Assembly (NCBI RefSeq): GCF_001307155.1
Contig: NZ_CP012830.1
Span: 124,001 to 188,000 of the forward strand
DNA: 64,000 bases
Reading direction: 5' to 3'
From: Pseudomonas fluorescens
GTDB lineage: Bacteria; Pseudomonadota; Gammaproteobacteria; Pseudomonadales; Pseudomonadaceae
The notes beneath the pieces were generated by a model, which worked only from the letters and a program-made list of their open reading frames with translations, made no database searches and was not told the origin of the DNA. Both the position numbers and the translations under genes were made by a program. Position 1 is the first letter of the stretch, and each line of letters opens with the position of its first letter. Positions 48,478 through 56,630 of this stretch are shown one piece after another.

Positions 48478-50748
48478 TTAGCGCGCCATGATTTTCCAGG
48501 CGCGATGGATCTTGCCGTTACGGGCAAAGTCCGGGTCGATGGTTTGTGCGGTGATCTCCTCGACGGCATAACGCGCCGTGAGGTTTTCTTCGAGCTGGAA
48601 CTTGCGGAAGTTATTGGAGAAATACAGCACGCCACCCGGCGCCAGACGGGCCATGGCCAGGTCCAGCAACTGCACATGGTCACGCTGCACGTCGAAGATG
48701 CCTTCCATGCGCTTGGAGTTGGAGAAAGTCGGCGGATCGATAAAGATCATGTCGAACTCGTCACGGTTGGCTTCCAGCCAGGCCATCACGTCGCCCTGCT
48801 CCAGACGGTTCTTGTCGGAGAAACCGTTCAGCGACAGGTTGCGTCGCGCCCAATCGAGGTAAGTTTTCGACAGGTCGACGCTGGTGGTGCTGCGTGCGCC
48901 ACCCTTGGCTGCATGAACACTGGCCGTCGCGGTGTAGCAATACAGGTTGAGGAAGCGCTTGCCGGCCGCCTCTTTCTGAATCCGCAGACGCATTGGACGG
49001 TGATCCAGGAACAGGCCGGTGTCGAGGTAGTCGGTCAGGTTGACCAGCAACTTCACGCCGCCTTCGTTCACCTCGGTGAACTTGCCCTGCGCGCTCTGGC
49101 GCTCGTACTGCTTGGTGCCGCTCTGACGCTCGCGACGTTTGACGACCACGCGGTTTTTGTCGATGTTCAAGGCCTGCGGAATGGCTGCCAGCGCATCGAA
49201 CATCCGTGCCGAGGCTTTTTCCGGATCGATCGATTTCGGCGCCGCATATTCCTGAACGTGAACCCAGTCGTGATACAGGTCGATGGCCATGGAGTATTCC
49301 GGCATGTCGGCATCGTAGACACGGTAGCAGTCGATACCTTCACGCTTGACCCACTTGCCCAGCGCCTTGAGGTTTTTTTGCAGGCGGTTGGCAAACATCT
49401 GCCCGCCTTCGCTCAGACGTGGCTGTTCAATAACGGGAGCCGGCGCCGGTGCAGGTTTGATCGGGTTGCCGTTCTTGTTGTACTGGCGCTCTTGCGGCTC
49501 GGCCGGCGACTGATCGTAGGCCGCCTGCTCACGTTCGGCCTGACGCTGCTCCGGGGTACGACGCTCCCCTGTGACGAACTGGTCCGGCAGTACTTTGATC
49601 AACAGCAATTTGCACGGCAAGGCGCCGTTCCAGAACGAATACTGTTTGTGGCTGCGAATCCCCATGCGCTTGCCCAGGTCCGGTGCGCCGGTGAACACCG
49701 CCGCTTCCCAGTTCAGGCAGGCCTGGCGCAGACGCTCGCCGAGGTTCTGGTAGAGATAGAGCAAGCTTGCCTCGTCGCCCAGACGCTCGCCGTACGGAGG
49801 GTTGCAGATCACCAGGCCTTTCTGGTTCTGGTCCGGACGCGGCTCGAAGGTTGCGACTTCGCCCTGGTAGATCTTGATCCACTCACTCAGGCCTGCGCGC
49901 TCGACGTTATTACGCCCCGGTTGAATCAGCCTTGGGTCGGCTTCGTAACCGCGAATCCACAGCGGCGGCTTGGCCAGGCCGGCAGCGGCGCGGGCGACGG
50001 CTTCTTCGTGAAGTTTTTTCCACAGCGCCGGCACGTGACCGAGCCAGGCGGTGAAGCCCCACTGCTCGCGACGCAGGTTCGGCGCCATGTCGGCGGCGAT
50101 CATCGCGGCTTCGACGAGGAATGTACCGACACCGCACATCGGGTCAGCCAGGGCGCCGCCTTCAGCCGCAATGCGCGGCCAGCCGGAGCGGATCAGAATC
50201 GCTGCCGCGAGGTTTTCCTTCAGCGGTGCCGCCCCTTGCTGCAGGCGGTAACCACGCTGGTGCAGGCTGTGGCCGGAGAGATCGAGGGACAGAATCGCTT
50301 CGCCACGGTCCAGGCGCAGGTGAATGCGCAGGTCCGGATTGAGCTTGTCGATGGACGGACGCTCACCCGATGGGGTGCGCAGCTTGTCGACGATGGCGTC
50401 CTTCACTTTCAGGGCGCCAAAGTGCGTGTTGTCGATGCCCGAGCCGTGACCGCTGAATTCGACGGCCAGGGTGCCGTCATTGAGCATGTGGTCTTGCCAC
50501 TCGATATCCAGCACGCCGTGGTACAGGTCTTCGGCATCCTTCATCGGAAAACGCTTGAGCACCAGCAGCACCCGGTTAGCCAGACGCGACCACAGGCACA
50601 AGCGATAAGCCGTTTCCATGTCGGCCATGCCGCGCACAGCCGACGTGTGCTCGCGCGCTTCCTCAAGGCCAAGCCCGACGGCTTCCTCGATCAGCAGGCC
50701 TTCGAGGCCCTTGGGGCAAGTGAGGAAGAGTTCGTAACGATCCGACAT
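48478..50748 (-). CDS. rlmL: Bifunctional 23S rRNA methyltransferase RlmKL
   Basis: Methylates two guanines of 23S rRNA (m2G2445 and m7G2069 in E. coli numbering). It has 756 residues: a THUMP domain (about 45-155), an RlmL methyltransferase domain (about 165-385) with ADPMCGVGTFLVEA and the catalytic NPPYGER, a Pro/Gln-rich linker (about 400-450), and an RlmK Rossmann domain with NLYCYTATASVHAA and IDPPTFSNSK. GGAAC precedes the ATG. The opposite strand carries a 757-residue open frame that is an artefact. Confidence 0.96.
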   Translation of the reverse strand: MSDRYELFLTCPKGLEGLLIEEAVGLGLEEAREHTSAVRGMADMETAYRLCLWSRLANRVLLVLKRFPMKDAEDLYHGVLDIEWQDHMLNDGTLAVEFSGHGSGIDNTHFGALKVKDAIVDKLRTPSGERPSIDKLNPDLRIHLRLDRGEAILSLDLSGHSLHQRGYRLQQGAAPLKENLAAAILIRSGWPRIAAEGGALADPMCGVGTFLVEAAMIAADMAPNLRREQWGFTAWLGHVPALWKKLHEEAVARAAAGLAKPPLWIRGYEADPRLIQPGRNNVERAGLSEWIKIYQGEVATFEPRPDQNQKGLVICNPPYGERLGDEASLLYLYQNLGERLRQACLNWEAAVFTGAPDLGKRMGIRSHKQYSFWNGALPCKLLLIKVLPDQFVTGERRTPEQRQAEREQAAYDQSPAEPQERQYNKNGNPIKPAPAPAPVIEQPRLSEGGQMFANRLQKNLKALGKWVKREGIDCYRVYDADMPEYSMAIDLYHDWVHVQEYAAPKSIDPEKASARMFDALAAIPQALNIDKNRVVVKRRERQSGTKQYERQSAQGKFTEVNEGGVKLLVNLTDYLDTGLFLDHRPMRLRIQKEAAGKRFLNLYCYTATASVHAAKGGARSTTSVDLSKTYLDWARRNLSLNGFSDKNRLEQGDVMAWLEANRDEFDMIFIDPPTFSNSKRMEGIFDVQRDHVQLLDLAMARLAPGGVLYFSNNFRKFQLEENLTARYAVEEITAQTIDPDFARNGKIHRAWKIMAR

Positions 50749-51293
50749 GGGAGTTCCAGGGCCTTTAGCAATAAGTGAACGGGCAACGCATTGACCGCTC
50801 GGTTTTCAATCAAGCGCTTTTCTTGAAGAGCGCTCGCGTGGCACGAAAGTGTGCCGCCCCACCCTGGCCGCTCACCCAACCAACCGGTTGAATGAGCTTA
50901 GATGCCAGGGCAGATAAAAAATTCTGTGCAACAAAATGTCATAACTCGACCCTTCGTCGAATAGTACCCGAGTGCAACGGGTGGACATTTTTACTCAATC
51001 ATTAGCCTCATCATCCAGTGAAAGGCTGATCATAGCGAGCTTTGGTCAATGAACACGGGAATTACATCGTGTTACTTATGGCCTTAGCATCATTATCGTT
51101 ACGTCCTTATGACAAAACGATCATTCCCTCGATGTGACGCATTGGTTAGAACTCAACACAGGTTGACGCCGCAACGACGTCAACACCTTGGCTCGTGACG
51201 CCGGCAGCGAGCCACCAACGGCAGAAATTTTTCTGCCTGACCTCAATCGAGGTCGACGCGACAAATACAGTCAACAAGTGAGGGAAACACCCT
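50749..51293. other. Intergenic region between rlmKL and rmf
   Basis: 545 bases between divergent genes with no supported ORF. An inverted repeat GGCAC-N6-GTGCC (50840-50855) lies about 90 bases ahead of rlmKL. The half near rmf is AT-rich and presumably holds its growth-phase promoter, but I cannot place it. Confidence 0.5.
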
Positions 51294-51509
51294 ATGAGAA
51301 GACTTAAGCGTGATCCGTTGGAAAGAGCATTTTTGCGCGGATATCAATATGGCGTTGGTGGAAAATCCCGTGAGCTTTGCCCCTTTACTCTACCGTCGGT
51401 ACGCCAAGCCTGGATCAACGGCTGGCGAGAAGGACGCGGCGACAACTGGGACGGTATGACCGGCACTGCGGGAATCCATAGACTCAACGAACTTCACGCC
51501 GTCGGCTAA
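51294..51509 (+). CDS. rmf: Ribosome modulation factor
   Basis: Small basic protein that pairs 70S ribosomes into inactive 100S dimers in stationary phase. It has 71 residues, starting MRRLKRDPLERAFLRGYQYGVGGKSRELCPF, the hallmark of Rmf, followed by the conserved WINGWREGRGDNWDG. GAGGGA lies 9 bases ahead of the ATG. It is a single-gene unit with its own terminator. Confidence 0.96.
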   Translation: MRRLKRDPLERAFLRGYQYGVGGKSRELCPFTLPSVRQAWINGWREGRGDNWDGMTGTAGIHRLNELHAVG

Positions 51510-51595
51510 AACAGGGCACACACTCCGACACGAAAATCTGAATAGGTAACGACTTAACCACGCACGTCCTCTCCGGACGGCGGGCTTCGGCCCAG

Positions 51596-51620
51596 GGGCT
51601 CCTTCGAGGAGCCCTTTTTT
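51596..51620 (+). terminator. Intrinsic terminator after rmf
   Basis: GGGCTCC-TTCGA-GGAGCCC followed by TTTTTT, about 86 bases after the rmf stop. The transcript therefore has a substantial 3' untranslated part. Confidence 0.88.
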
Positions 51621-51658
51621 ATGCCTGCAATCAACTCAAAACCAACGATGAAATACTG

Positions 51659-51790
51659 TGTGGCGAGGGAGCTTGCTCCCGCTGGGCAGCGAAGCGGCCC
51701 CTATCCAGACACCGCGTTATTCCTGATGCACCGCATTTGCTGATTTTAGGGCCGCTTCGCTGCCCAGCGGGAGCAAGCTCCCTCGCCACA
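51659..51790. repeat. REPIN (family A) between rmf and pyrD
   Basis: TGTGGCGAGGGAGCTTGCTCC with GGGCAGCGAAGCGGCCCC beside it, and a full inverted copy at the right. The pairing extends beyond the core. Confidence 0.92.
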
Positions 51791-51816
51791 AAGGCCTCTC
51801 GCCACGTGGGTTGGGG

Positions 51817-52836
51817 TTATCTCAGGGCGGCGATGGCATCCACCGATTCGCGAATCAACGCAGGGCCTTTGTAAATGAAGCCCGAATACAGCTGCACCAG
51901 ACTGGCGCCCGCAGCGATTTTCTCAGCCGCGTGCTTGCCTTCGGTAATACCGCCCACCGCGATGATCGGCAAACGCCCGGCCAACTCGGCTGCCAACACC
52001 TTGACCGTGTGAGTGCTCTTGTCGCGCACCGGAGCGCCGGACAAGCCGCCCGCCTCGTCACCGTATTCCATGCCTTCGACGCCTACGCGGCTCAGGGTGG
52101 TGTTGGTCGCAATTACCGCGTCCATCCCGGTGTCGATCAGCGCTTGTGCCACCTGAACGGTTTCTTCGTCAGTCATGTCCGGTGCAATCTTGATCGCCAG
52201 CGGTACACGCTTGCCGTGGCGTTGAGCCAGATCTTCCTGACGCTGACGCAAGGCTTCGAGCAGTTGCTTGAGCGAATCGCCAAACTGCAGGCTGCGCAGG
52301 CCCGGAGTGTTCGGCGAGCTGACGTTGACCGTCACGTAACTGGCGTGGGCGTAAACCTTGTCCAGGCAGATCAGGTAGTCGTCGACCGCACGCTCAACCG
52401 GCGTATCGAAGTTCTTGCCGATGTTGATCCCCAGCACGCCCTTGTATTTGGCCGCTGCCACACGCGCCAGCAGATGATCGACGCCGAGGTTGTTGAACCC
52501 CATGCGGTTGATGATCGCCTCGGCTTGCGGCAAGCGGAAAATCCGTGGCTTTGGATTGCCCGGTTGCGGACGCGGGGTGATGGTGCCGATTTCAACGAAG
52601 CCAAAACCCAATTGCGCAAACCCATCGATCGCTGCGCCGTTCTTGTCCAGACCGGCCGCCAGCCCCACCGGGTTTGGAAAGTCCAGGCCCATGACATTCA
52701 CTGGCAACTGCGCTGGCGCCTTGCACAGCAAGCCATTGAGACCCAAACGCCCACCTGCGCCGATCAGGTCCAGGGACAGATCGTGGGAGGTTTCCGGGGA
52801 GAGTTTGAACAACAGTTGGCGGGCCAGGGTATACAT
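51817..52836 (-). CDS. pyrD: Dihydroorotate dehydrogenase (quinone), class 2
   Basis: Membrane-associated flavoenzyme of pyrimidine synthesis, oxidising dihydroorotate to orotate with quinone as acceptor. It has 339 residues from [12 protein letters not shown] (52836), the usual length; the longer frame to 52890 is not family-like. The N-terminal amphipathic helices (1-40) form the quinone tunnel. The active-site segment [13 protein letters not shown] contains the class 2 catalytic serine. FMN-binding motifs NRMGFNNLG and IIAVGGI follow. Confidence 0.96.
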   Translation of the reverse strand: MYTLARQLLFKLSPETSHDLSLDLIGAGGRLGLNGLLCKAPAQLPVNVMGLDFPNPVGLAAGLDKNGAAIDGFAQLGFGFVEIGTITPRPQPGNPKPRIFRLPQAEAIINRMGFNNLGVDHLLARVAAAKYKGVLGINIGKNFDTPVERAVDDYLICLDKVYAHASYVTVNVSSPNTPGLRSLQFGDSLKQLLEALRQRQEDLAQRHGKRVPLAIKIAPDMTDEETVQVAQALIDTGMDAVIATNTTLSRVGVEGMEYGDEAGGLSGAPVRDKSTHTVKVLAAELAGRLPIIAVGGITEGKHAAEKIAAGASLVQLYSGFIYKGPALIRESVDAIAALR

Positions 52837-52930
52837 GGGCGGATTTGACTCGGTTGGCGGCGAAATAAGGCGGCGATTATAGCCGTGCATCGGGGTCGCA
52901 AGCGAGGTGCGTGATGAAATCAGCCATCAG

Positions 52931-53074
52931 TGCAGGCCGTGTGAAAACGTAGCGAGCGAAGGCAAGACAAGGCAAAAACAGGCGAGGAAGCGGAGTTTAC
53001 GGGTTGTAAATGAGCATTCCGAGCCTGTTTTTAACGCAGGATTGTCGAGTGCAGTAGTTTTCACACGGCCTGCA
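52931..53074. mobile_element. MITE-like element with 18-bp terminal inverted repeats
   Basis: TGCAGGCCGTGTGAAAAC at the left is the exact inverse of GTTTTCACACGGCCTGCA at the right. An inner inverted repeat, AAAAACAGGC (52974-52983) and GCCTGTTTTT (53023-53032), is nested within. There is no coding capacity. No obvious target-site duplication is seen. It is distinct from the REPIN families in this window and occurs once here. Confidence 0.8.
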
Positions 53075-53090
53075 TGGCATATGCCTTGCA
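53075..53090 (+). promoter_or_regulatory. Putative sigma54 promoter of nasST
   Basis: TGGCATATGCCTTGCA has the GG-N10-GC spacing with a perfect TTGCA at -12 and TGGCA at -24. The expected start is near 53101, about 130 bases before nasS. The MITE ends at the base just before it. Confidence 0.55.
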
Positions 53091-53229
53091 CTGGTACTGA
53101 CATCGGCACCCATGCCAATGGCGGGATGCGTGCCAGGTAACGATTAAAAAGGACAACGGCGTCGTCACCTGGCCTGGTTTGCACTTGGGGCCTGGGTACG
53201 GCGCTTTTTTCATGCAAGGTGCTTATGTG

Positions 53230-54441
53230 ATGACTGAACCTGAAGCAGGACCGCTGGCCTGGGTCAATGGCAGCGATGCCCCGGAAAAGACCGCGATCAA
53301 CCTCGGTTTCATGGCCCTGAGCGACTGTGCATCCGTAGTGGTTGCGGCGACTCAGGGCTTCGCCCAACCCTACGGGTTGACCCTGAACCTAAAGCGCCAG
53401 TCGTCGTGGGCCAACCTGCGGGACAAACTGGTCAGCGGTGAACTGGATGCCGCCCACAGCCTCTATGGTTTGATCTATGCGGTGCATCTGGGCATTGGCG
53501 GCGTCGCCGCGACGGACATGGCCGTGCTGATGGGGCTGAACCAGAACGGCCAGAGCATCAACCTTTCCCATGGCCTGCAAGCGCTGGGCGTGACCGGTCC
53601 TGAAGCGCTGGACCGTCACGTGCACCAAAGTCGCCCAAAACTCACCTTCGCCCAGACCTTCCCCACTGGCACCCACGCCATGTGGTTGTATTACTGGCTG
53701 GCGAGCCAGGGCATCCATCCGTTGCAGGATGTCGACAGCGTCGTGGTGCCACCGCCACAAATGGTCGCGCACTTGCAGGCCGGACGGATCGACGGTTTCT
53801 GCGTCGGCGAACCCTGGAGCGCCAGTGCGGTGAAGCAGAACCTCGGCTTCACCCTGGCGACAAGCCAGACCATCTGGCCCGATCACCCGGAAAAAGTCCT
53901 CGGCTGCACCCGCGCCTTCATCGAGCAATACCCGAACACCGCACGGGCACTGGTCATGGCAGTCCTGGAGGCCAGCCGCTTCATTGAACAAAGCACGGAA
54001 AACCGCCGCAGCACCGCGCAACTGTTGAGTGCTGCCGAATACCTGGATGCACCGCTCGACTGCATCGAACCGCGCTTGCTGGGCGATTATGCCGACGGCC
54101 TGGGCAATCGCTGGCAGGACCCTCACGCGTTGCGCTTCCATGGCGGTGGCGACGTCAACCTGCCGTACCTTTCCGATGGCATGTGGTTCATGACTCAATT
54201 CCGGCGTTGGGGCTTGCTGCGCGAAGACCCGGACTATCTGCAGGTGGCGCGTCAGGTCCAGCAACTTGGTGTCTATCGCGATGCCGCCAGTGCGCTGGGC
54301 ATCGCGGCCCGGGATCAGGAAATGCGCAGCAGCCAGTTGATCGACGGTAAAATATGGAATGGCTCGGACCCGGCGGCGTATGCCCGCAGCTTCAAGCTGC
54401 ACGCCATGGCCGACACTCCCGCTCTTCTCGCCCGCCGCTGA
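53230..54441 (+). CDS. nasS: Cytoplasmic nitrate sensor NasS (NrtA-like)
   Basis: Nitrate/nitrite-binding protein that sequesters the antiterminator NasT when nitrate is absent. It has 403 residues from MTEPEAGPLAWVNG (53230), with AAGGTG upstream. It resembles the periplasmic binding protein NrtA but has no signal peptide or lipobox, which is the mark of NasS. Typical segments are INLGFMALSDCASVVVAATQGFAQ, LTFAQTFPTGTHAMWLYYWLAS and GRIDGFCVGEPWSA. It is followed 15 bases later by nasT. Confidence 0.92.
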   Translation: MTEPEAGPLAWVNGSDAPEKTAINLGFMALSDCASVVVAATQGFAQPYGLTLNLKRQSSWANLRDKLVSGELDAAHSLYGLIYAVHLGIGGVAATDMAVLMGLNQNGQSINLSHGLQALGVTGPEALDRHVHQSRPKLTFAQTFPTGTHAMWLYYWLASQGIHPLQDVDSVVVPPPQMVAHLQAGRIDGFCVGEPWSASAVKQNLGFTLATSQTIWPDHPEKVLGCTRAFIEQYPNTARALVMAVLEASRFIEQSTENRRSTAQLLSAAEYLDAPLDCIEPRLLGDYADGLGNRWQDPHALRFHGGGDVNLPYLSDGMWFMTQFRRWGLLREDPDYLQVARQVQQLGVYRDAASALGIAARDQEMRSSQLIDGKIWNGSDPAAYARSFKLHAMADTPALLARR

Positions 54442-54456
54442 CAGGAGGCTGCAAAT

Positions 54457-55032
54457 ATGTTGCGTATCCTGCTGATCAACGACACCGCGAAAAAGGTCGG
54501 GCGGCTCAAGGCCGCGCTGACCGAAGCCGGGTTTGAGGTGATCGATGAGTCAGGCCTGACCGTCGACCTGCCTGCGCGCGTCGAAACGGTGCGTCCGGAC
54601 GTGATCCTGATCGATACCGAGTCACCGAGCCGCGATGTGCTGGAGCAAGTGGTGCTGGTCAGCCGCGACCAGCCACGGCCCATCGTGATGTTCACCGACG
54701 AGCACGACCCGGACGTGATGCGCCAGGCGATCAAGTCCGGCGTCAGTGCCTACATCGTCGAAGGCATTCATGCCGCGCGCCTGCAACCGATCCTCGACGT
54801 GGCCATGGCACGCTTTGAAAGCGATCAGGCCTTGCGTGCCCAACTCCAGGCCCGCGACCAGCAACTGGCCGAGCGCAAGCGCATTGAACTGGCCAAGGGC
54901 TTGCTGATGAAAATGAAGGACTGCAATGAAGAACAGGCCTACACCCTGATGCGCCGCCAGGCCATGAGCCGTCAGCAGAAACTGATCCAGGTGGCCGAAC
55001 AGATCATTGCCATGAGCGAGTTGCTGGGCTGA
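54457..55032 (+). CDS. nasT: ANTAR-domain transcription antiterminator NasT
   Basis: RNA-binding response regulator that lets RNA polymerase read through leader terminators of nitrate assimilation genes when nitrate is bound by NasS. It has 191 residues: a receiver-like domain (about 1-120, with VILIDTESPSRD) and a C-terminal ANTAR three-helix domain (about 130-190, IELAKGLLMKMKDCNEEQAYTLMRRQAM). AGGAGG precedes the ATG. Likely targets in this window are the two hexaloop leaders ahead of the transporter and nirB. Confidence 0.94.
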   Translation: MLRILLINDTAKKVGRLKAALTEAGFEVIDESGLTVDLPARVETVRPDVILIDTESPSRDVLEQVVLVSRDQPRPIVMFTDEHDPDVMRQAIKSGVSAYIVEGIHAARLQPILDVAMARFESDQALRAQLQARDQQLAERKRIELAKGLLMKMKDCNEEQAYTLMRRQAMSRQQKLIQVAEQIIAMSELLG

Positions 55033-55041
55033 GCCGATCGT

Positions 55042-55186
55042 TGTGGCGAGGGAGCTTGCTCCCGCTGGGGTGCGAAACGCCCCCCAAAACCCGCCAGCGC
55101 ATAGTGTCAGTTAAAGCCCGTCAGCCAGATCACGACTGATCCGCCCGAGCGCGGACCGGCCGACGGGAGCAAGCTCCCTCGCCACA
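55042..55186. repeat. REPIN (family A) between nasT and the nitrate transporter
   Basis: TGTGGCGAGGGAGCTTGCTCC and an inverted copy, starting 9 bases after the nasT stop and ending 12 bases before the sigma54-type promoter. Confidence 0.9.
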
Positions 55187-55197
55187 ATAGCTAGTTA

Positions 55198-55214
55198 TTG
55201 GCACAGATCTCGCT
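55198..55214 (+). promoter_or_regulatory. Putative sigma54 promoter of the nitrate transporter
   Basis: TTGGCACAGATCTCGCT has GG-N10-GC spacing with a good -24 element (TTGGCAC). The expected start near 55225 places the first hexaloop hairpin a few bases into the transcript. Confidence 0.6.
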
Positions 55215-55228
55215 AGGTAAACCACACA

Positions 55229-55316
55229 GGTAACCAACGGCGGTTGCCCCACCTACGACAAAGACGTCGCATACCCCTTTCGCGCAAGTGCAGCGGGTTG
55301 CGGCGTTTTTTCGTTT
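55229..55316 (+). promoter_or_regulatory. ANTAR (NasT-responsive) leader of the nitrate transporter
   Basis: Hairpin P1 is GGTAACC-AACGGC-GGTTGCC (55229-55248). Hairpin P2 is CGAC-AAAGAC-GTCG (55256-55269). Both loops are six bases with A at position 1 and G at position 4, the consensus for ANTAR protein targets. The right arm of P2 overlaps the left arm of the following terminator, so P2 and the terminator exclude each other. NasT binding to P1-P2 would allow transcription of the transporter gene. Confidence 0.82.
55264..55311 (+). terminator. Regulated terminator in the nitrate transporter leader
   Basis: ACGTCGCATACCC pairs with GGGTTGCGGCGT (one bulge, one G-T pair), followed by a T-run. 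It sits about 100 bases ahead of the start codon, so it can only be regulatory. Confidence 0.8.
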
Positions 55317-55411
55317 TGGCCCCACAGCCCGGGGCCGGTGGTGCGGCCGTTGCGGCGCGCCACCGCAAAGCTCATGACTCCCTTCGAGACTCTTCACAGC
55401 TGAGGTGCGCG

Positions 55412-56623
55412 ATGAATTCAAGCTTCTGGAAATCCGGCCATACCCCGACACTCTTCTCGGCCTTTCTGTATTTCGACCTGAGCTTCATGGTCTGGTACCT
55501 GCTGGGTCCACTGGCAGTGCAGATCGCCGCCGACTTGCACCTGACCACCCAGCAACGCGGGCTCGTGGTGGCCACGCCGATTCTGGCCGGGGCGTTCCTG
55601 CGCTTCGTGATGGGACTGCTGGCAGATCGTCTGTCACCGAAAACCGCCGGGCTGATCGGTCAAGTGATCGTGATTTGCGCCCTGTTTGGCGCCTGGAAGC
55701 TGGGCATCCACAGCTACGAACAAGCGCTGCTGCTGGGCCTGTTCCTCGGCATGGCCGGCGCCTCGTTCGCGGTCGCCCTGCCCCTGGCCTCGCAGTGGTA
55801 TCCGCCACAGCATCAAGGCAAGGCGATGGGCATCGCCGGTGCGGGCAACTCGGGCACGGTATTCGCTGCGCTGATCGCCCCGATGCTGGCGGCCTCGTTT
55901 GGCTGGAGCAACGTCTTTGGCTTTGCACTGATCCCGCTGATCCTGACGCTGATCATCTTCGCCTGGCTGGCGAAAAACGCACCTGAACGGCCGAAAGCCA
56001 AATCCATGACTGACTACTTCAAGGCCCTCGGTGACCGCGACAGCTGGTGGTTCATGTTTTTCTACAGCGTGACCTTCGGCGGCTTCATCGGCCTGGCCAG
56101 CGCCCTGCCCGGCTACTTCAACGACCAATACGGCCTGAGCCCGGTCACCGCCGGCTACTACACCGCAGCCTGCGTGTTCGGCGGCAGTTTGATGCGGCCA
56201 CTCGGTGGTGCACTGGCGGATCGTTTCGGTGGCATTCGCACCTTACTGGTGATGTACACGCTGGCCGCGACCTGCATTGCTGCCGTGGGTTTCAACCTGC
56301 CCAGCTCTTACGCTGCGCTGGCACTGTTCGTCTGCACCATGCTCGGCCTTGGCGCGGGTAACGGTGCGGTGTTCCAGCTGGTGCCACAACGCTTTCGCCG
56401 CGAAATCGGCGTGATGACCGGGTTGATCGGCATGGCAGGCGGCATCGGTGGTTTCGCCCTCGCGGCAGGCATGGGTGCGATCAAGCAGAGCACTGGTAGC
56501 TATCAACTGGCCTTGTGGTTGTTCGCCAGCCTCGGTGTCCTGGCCTGGTTTGGCCTGCACGGGGTCAAGCGCCGCTGGAGAACTACATGGGGTTCGGCTG
56601 CTGTGACTGCCGCGCGGGTATGA
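55412..56623 (+). CDS. nasA: MFS nitrate/nitrite transporter
   Basis: Inner-membrane nitrate uptake protein for assimilation. It has 403 residues with 12 predicted helices from MNSSFWKSGHTPTLFSAFLYFDLSFM (55412), with GAGGTG upstream. Both nitrate-porter signatures are present: GIAGAGNSGTVFAALIAPML and LGLGAGNGAVFQLVP. The start was taken at 55412 because earlier in-frame ATGs lie in the leader terminator region. The kinase gene begins 7 bases after its stop. Confidence 0.93.
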   Translation: MNSSFWKSGHTPTLFSAFLYFDLSFMVWYLLGPLAVQIAADLHLTTQQRGLVVATPILAGAFLRFVMGLLADRLSPKTAGLIGQVIVICALFGAWKLGIHSYEQALLLGLFLGMAGASFAVALPLASQWYPPQHQGKAMGIAGAGNSGTVFAALIAPMLAASFGWSNVFGFALIPLILTLIIFAWLAKNAPERPKAKSMTDYFKALGDRDSWWFMFFYSVTFGGFIGLASALPGYFNDQYGLSPVTAGYYTAACVFGGSLMRPLGGALADRFGGIRTLLVMYTLAATCIAAVGFNLPSSYAALALFVCTMLGLGAGNGAVFQLVPQRFRREIGVMTGLIGMAGGIGGFALAAGMGAIKQSTGSYQLALWLFASLGVLAWFGLHGVKRRWRTTWGSAAVTAARV

Positions 56624-56630
56624 TGCGCCA

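Larger units (their letters stand above)
52837..53229. other. Divergent region between pyrD and nasS
   Basis: About 390 bases with no gene. It holds a 144-bp MITE-like element (52931-53074), immediately followed by a sigma54-type promoter (53075-53090). Confidence 0.7.

Noticed and set aside
48505..50778. A 757-residue open frame on the plus strand opposite rlmKL
   Set aside because: It mirrors rlmKL almost end to end with antisense-like composition and no known motif; high GC explains the absence of stops.
50840..50855. GGCAC-N6-GTGCC as a sigma54 promoter for rlmKL or rmf
   Set aside because: The GG to GC spacing is wrong by one base for sigma54; only an inverted repeat of unknown meaning remains.
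52931..53074. Whether the inverted-repeat element is a CRISPR or attachment site
   Set aside because: It is a single element with terminal inverted repeats, no direct repeat-spacer structure and no integrase nearby, so MITE-like is the better description.
55244..55411. N-terminal extension of the nitrate transporter
   Set aside because: It would translate the leader hairpins and terminator; the ATG at 55412 has a good ribosome binding site and starts the transmembrane protein properly.
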